DNA of 5,727 nt from Alphaproteobacteria bacterium UBA6189. Lineage in GTDB: Bacteria; Pseudomonadota; Alphaproteobacteria; Rickettsiales; UBA3002. The notes beneath the pieces are model-generated. The model made no database searches, was not told the DNA's origin, and was given only the letters and a program-made list of their open reading frames with translations. Of the stretch, positions 5,009-5,727 are shown in pieces. How positions within the stretch are numbered: position 1 is the first letter of the stretch; each line of letters opens with the position of its first letter. Location: contig DITH01000075.1 of NCBI GenBank assembly GCA_002422745.1, forward strand, positions 778-6,504, read 5' to 3'. Made by a program: the position numbers and the translations under genes.

Positions 5009-5727
5009 TTAAGCGCTCTTTTTAGCGCGGGTCTTTTTGGCCGTAGCCTCGGTAGCGGTCGCATCGTCGCCCTGATCGGCGGGTGCGGCTTCCTCGGCGG
5101 CAGCTTCTTCCGGCTTCTTCTTGGAAGCAGCGGCCTTTTTGGCTTCAGCAGCGAAGGCTTCCTTCTTGGTCGATTTCGCCGGAGCGGCTTTCTCGACCTT
5201 GCCTTTGCCACGCGCCGACTTGGCGTTGGCTTCACGGCCGATACGCTCGCGGGTCTGGCGTTCGCTTTCGCCTTCCTTGGCTTCGTCCGACGGCGCGGCA
5301 GCGCTGGCAACAAACTCTTCTTCCGCCTTAGCCGTGGCTTTGAGGCCCGACAGCGCGGCGTCCGAAATCAGTTTGCAGTACAGCTTGATGGCGCGGGTGG
5401 CGTCATCGTTGCCGGGAATCGGGAAATCGATTTCCTCGGTGGTGCAATTCGTGTCGATGATCGCCACGATCGGAATCCCCAGCTTCTGGGCTTCCTTTAC
5501 CGCCAGGTCTTCGCGGTTGGTGTCGATGATGAACAGCAGATCCGGCTTGCCACCCATATCGCGGATGCCGCCCAGTGAACGGTCCAGCTTGTCACGGGCA
5601 CGGCGGGCTTGCAGCAGTTCTTTCTTGGTGAGGCCGGAATTCTCAGCATCGCCCAGCAGCTCTTCGTATTTGCGCAGCTGGCGGATCGAGTTCTGGATGG
5701 TGCTCCAGTTGGTGAGCATGCCGCCCA
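5009..5727 (-). CDS. rpsB: 30S ribosomal protein uS2 (RpsB), C-terminal part with long charged tail (start outside window)
   Basis: uS2 binds the 30S platform side late in assembly, near uS1. The frame is open to the window edge and reads GGMLTNW at 5725-5705, which matches the HRWLGGMLTNW block near residue 100 of E. coli RpsB. About the first 97 residues are therefore missing, and the ATG at 5719 is internal. Further motifs are [13 protein letters not shown], the family signature region [25 protein letters not shown], and [16 protein letters not shown]. The conserved fold ends near 5338. About 109 residues follow, of which the last 70 or so are low-complexity Ala/Lys/Glu sequence, ending in [10 protein letters not shown]. 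coli RpsB (241 residues) has nothing similar; the full protein here would be near 335 residues if its N-terminus is normal. The stop is TAA at 5011-5009, and tsf is next in the operon. Confidence 0.96.
   Translation of the reverse strand, partial: GGMLTNWSTIQNSIRQLRKYEELLGDAENSGLTKKELLQARRARDKLDRSLGGIRDMGGKPDLLFIIDTNREDLAVKEAQKLGIPIVAIIDTNCTTEEIDFPIPGNDDATRAIKLYCKLISDAALSGLKATAKAEEEFVASAAAPSDEAKEGESERQTRERIGREANAKSARGKGKVEKAAPAKSTKKEAFAAEAKKAAASKKKPEEAAAEEAAPADQGDDATATEATAKKTRAKKSA

Noticed and set aside
4940..5578. Long plus-strand open frame opposite rpsB (212 residues), and similar ones at 13-525, 2657-3232 and 4014-4466
   Set aside because: Each lies antisense to a firmly identified gene, has no recognisable domain and shows the Gly/Phe/Arg-rich composition of reverse-complemented coding sequence. 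They are shadows.

Overview
The window is a housekeeping cluster typical of an alphaproteobacterium. Read in the direction of transcription (minus strand, right to left) the order is rpsB, tsf, [gst on the opposite strand], pyrH, frr, uppS, cdsA, dxr. This order is the classical translation, UMP kinase, ribosome recycling, isoprenoid and phospholipid cluster. The C-terminal EF-Ts motif ([10 protein letters not shown]...DDFAAEVA) and the gene order both point to Alphaproteobacteria. Base composition looks like mid-50s percent GC by eye (not counted). I cannot place the organism below class level.

Layout. Positions 5727 to 5009 hold the 3' two thirds of rpsB (uS2), whose start lies outside the window and which has a long Ala/Lys/Glu-rich tail. 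An 86-nt spacer with a 63-bp palindromic element leads to tsf (4922 to 4023). A strong bidirectional terminator (3971-4002) separates tsf from a convergent, plus-strand, beta-class glutathione S-transferase gene (3367-3969). A 119-bp divergent region (3248-3366) carries the control signals of gst and of pyrH. The second minus-strand unit follows: pyrH (3247-2495), a 71-nt spacer with a second palindromic element of about the same length, then frr (2423-1875), uppS (1871-1125), cdsA (1123-494) and dxr (492 to window start, incomplete). From frr onward the genes are separated by only 1 to 3 nt, which suggests one message with coupled translation.

How the genes relate. RpsB and EF-Ts serve translation, and RRF recycles ribosomes. 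PyrH makes UDP for RNA and envelope precursors. Dxr starts the MEP isoprenoid pathway, UppS uses its products to build undecaprenyl diphosphate for cell-wall synthesis, and CdsA makes CDP-diacylglycerol for phospholipids. The gst gene is the one accessory insertion.

No new multi-gene system is visible. The most interesting signal is a pair of 63-64 bp intergenic palindromes with matching terminal arms, each lying between an upstream stop codon and the downstream Shine-Dalgarno site. They look like two members of a dispersed repeat family. Every coding region is otherwise ordinary and intact.
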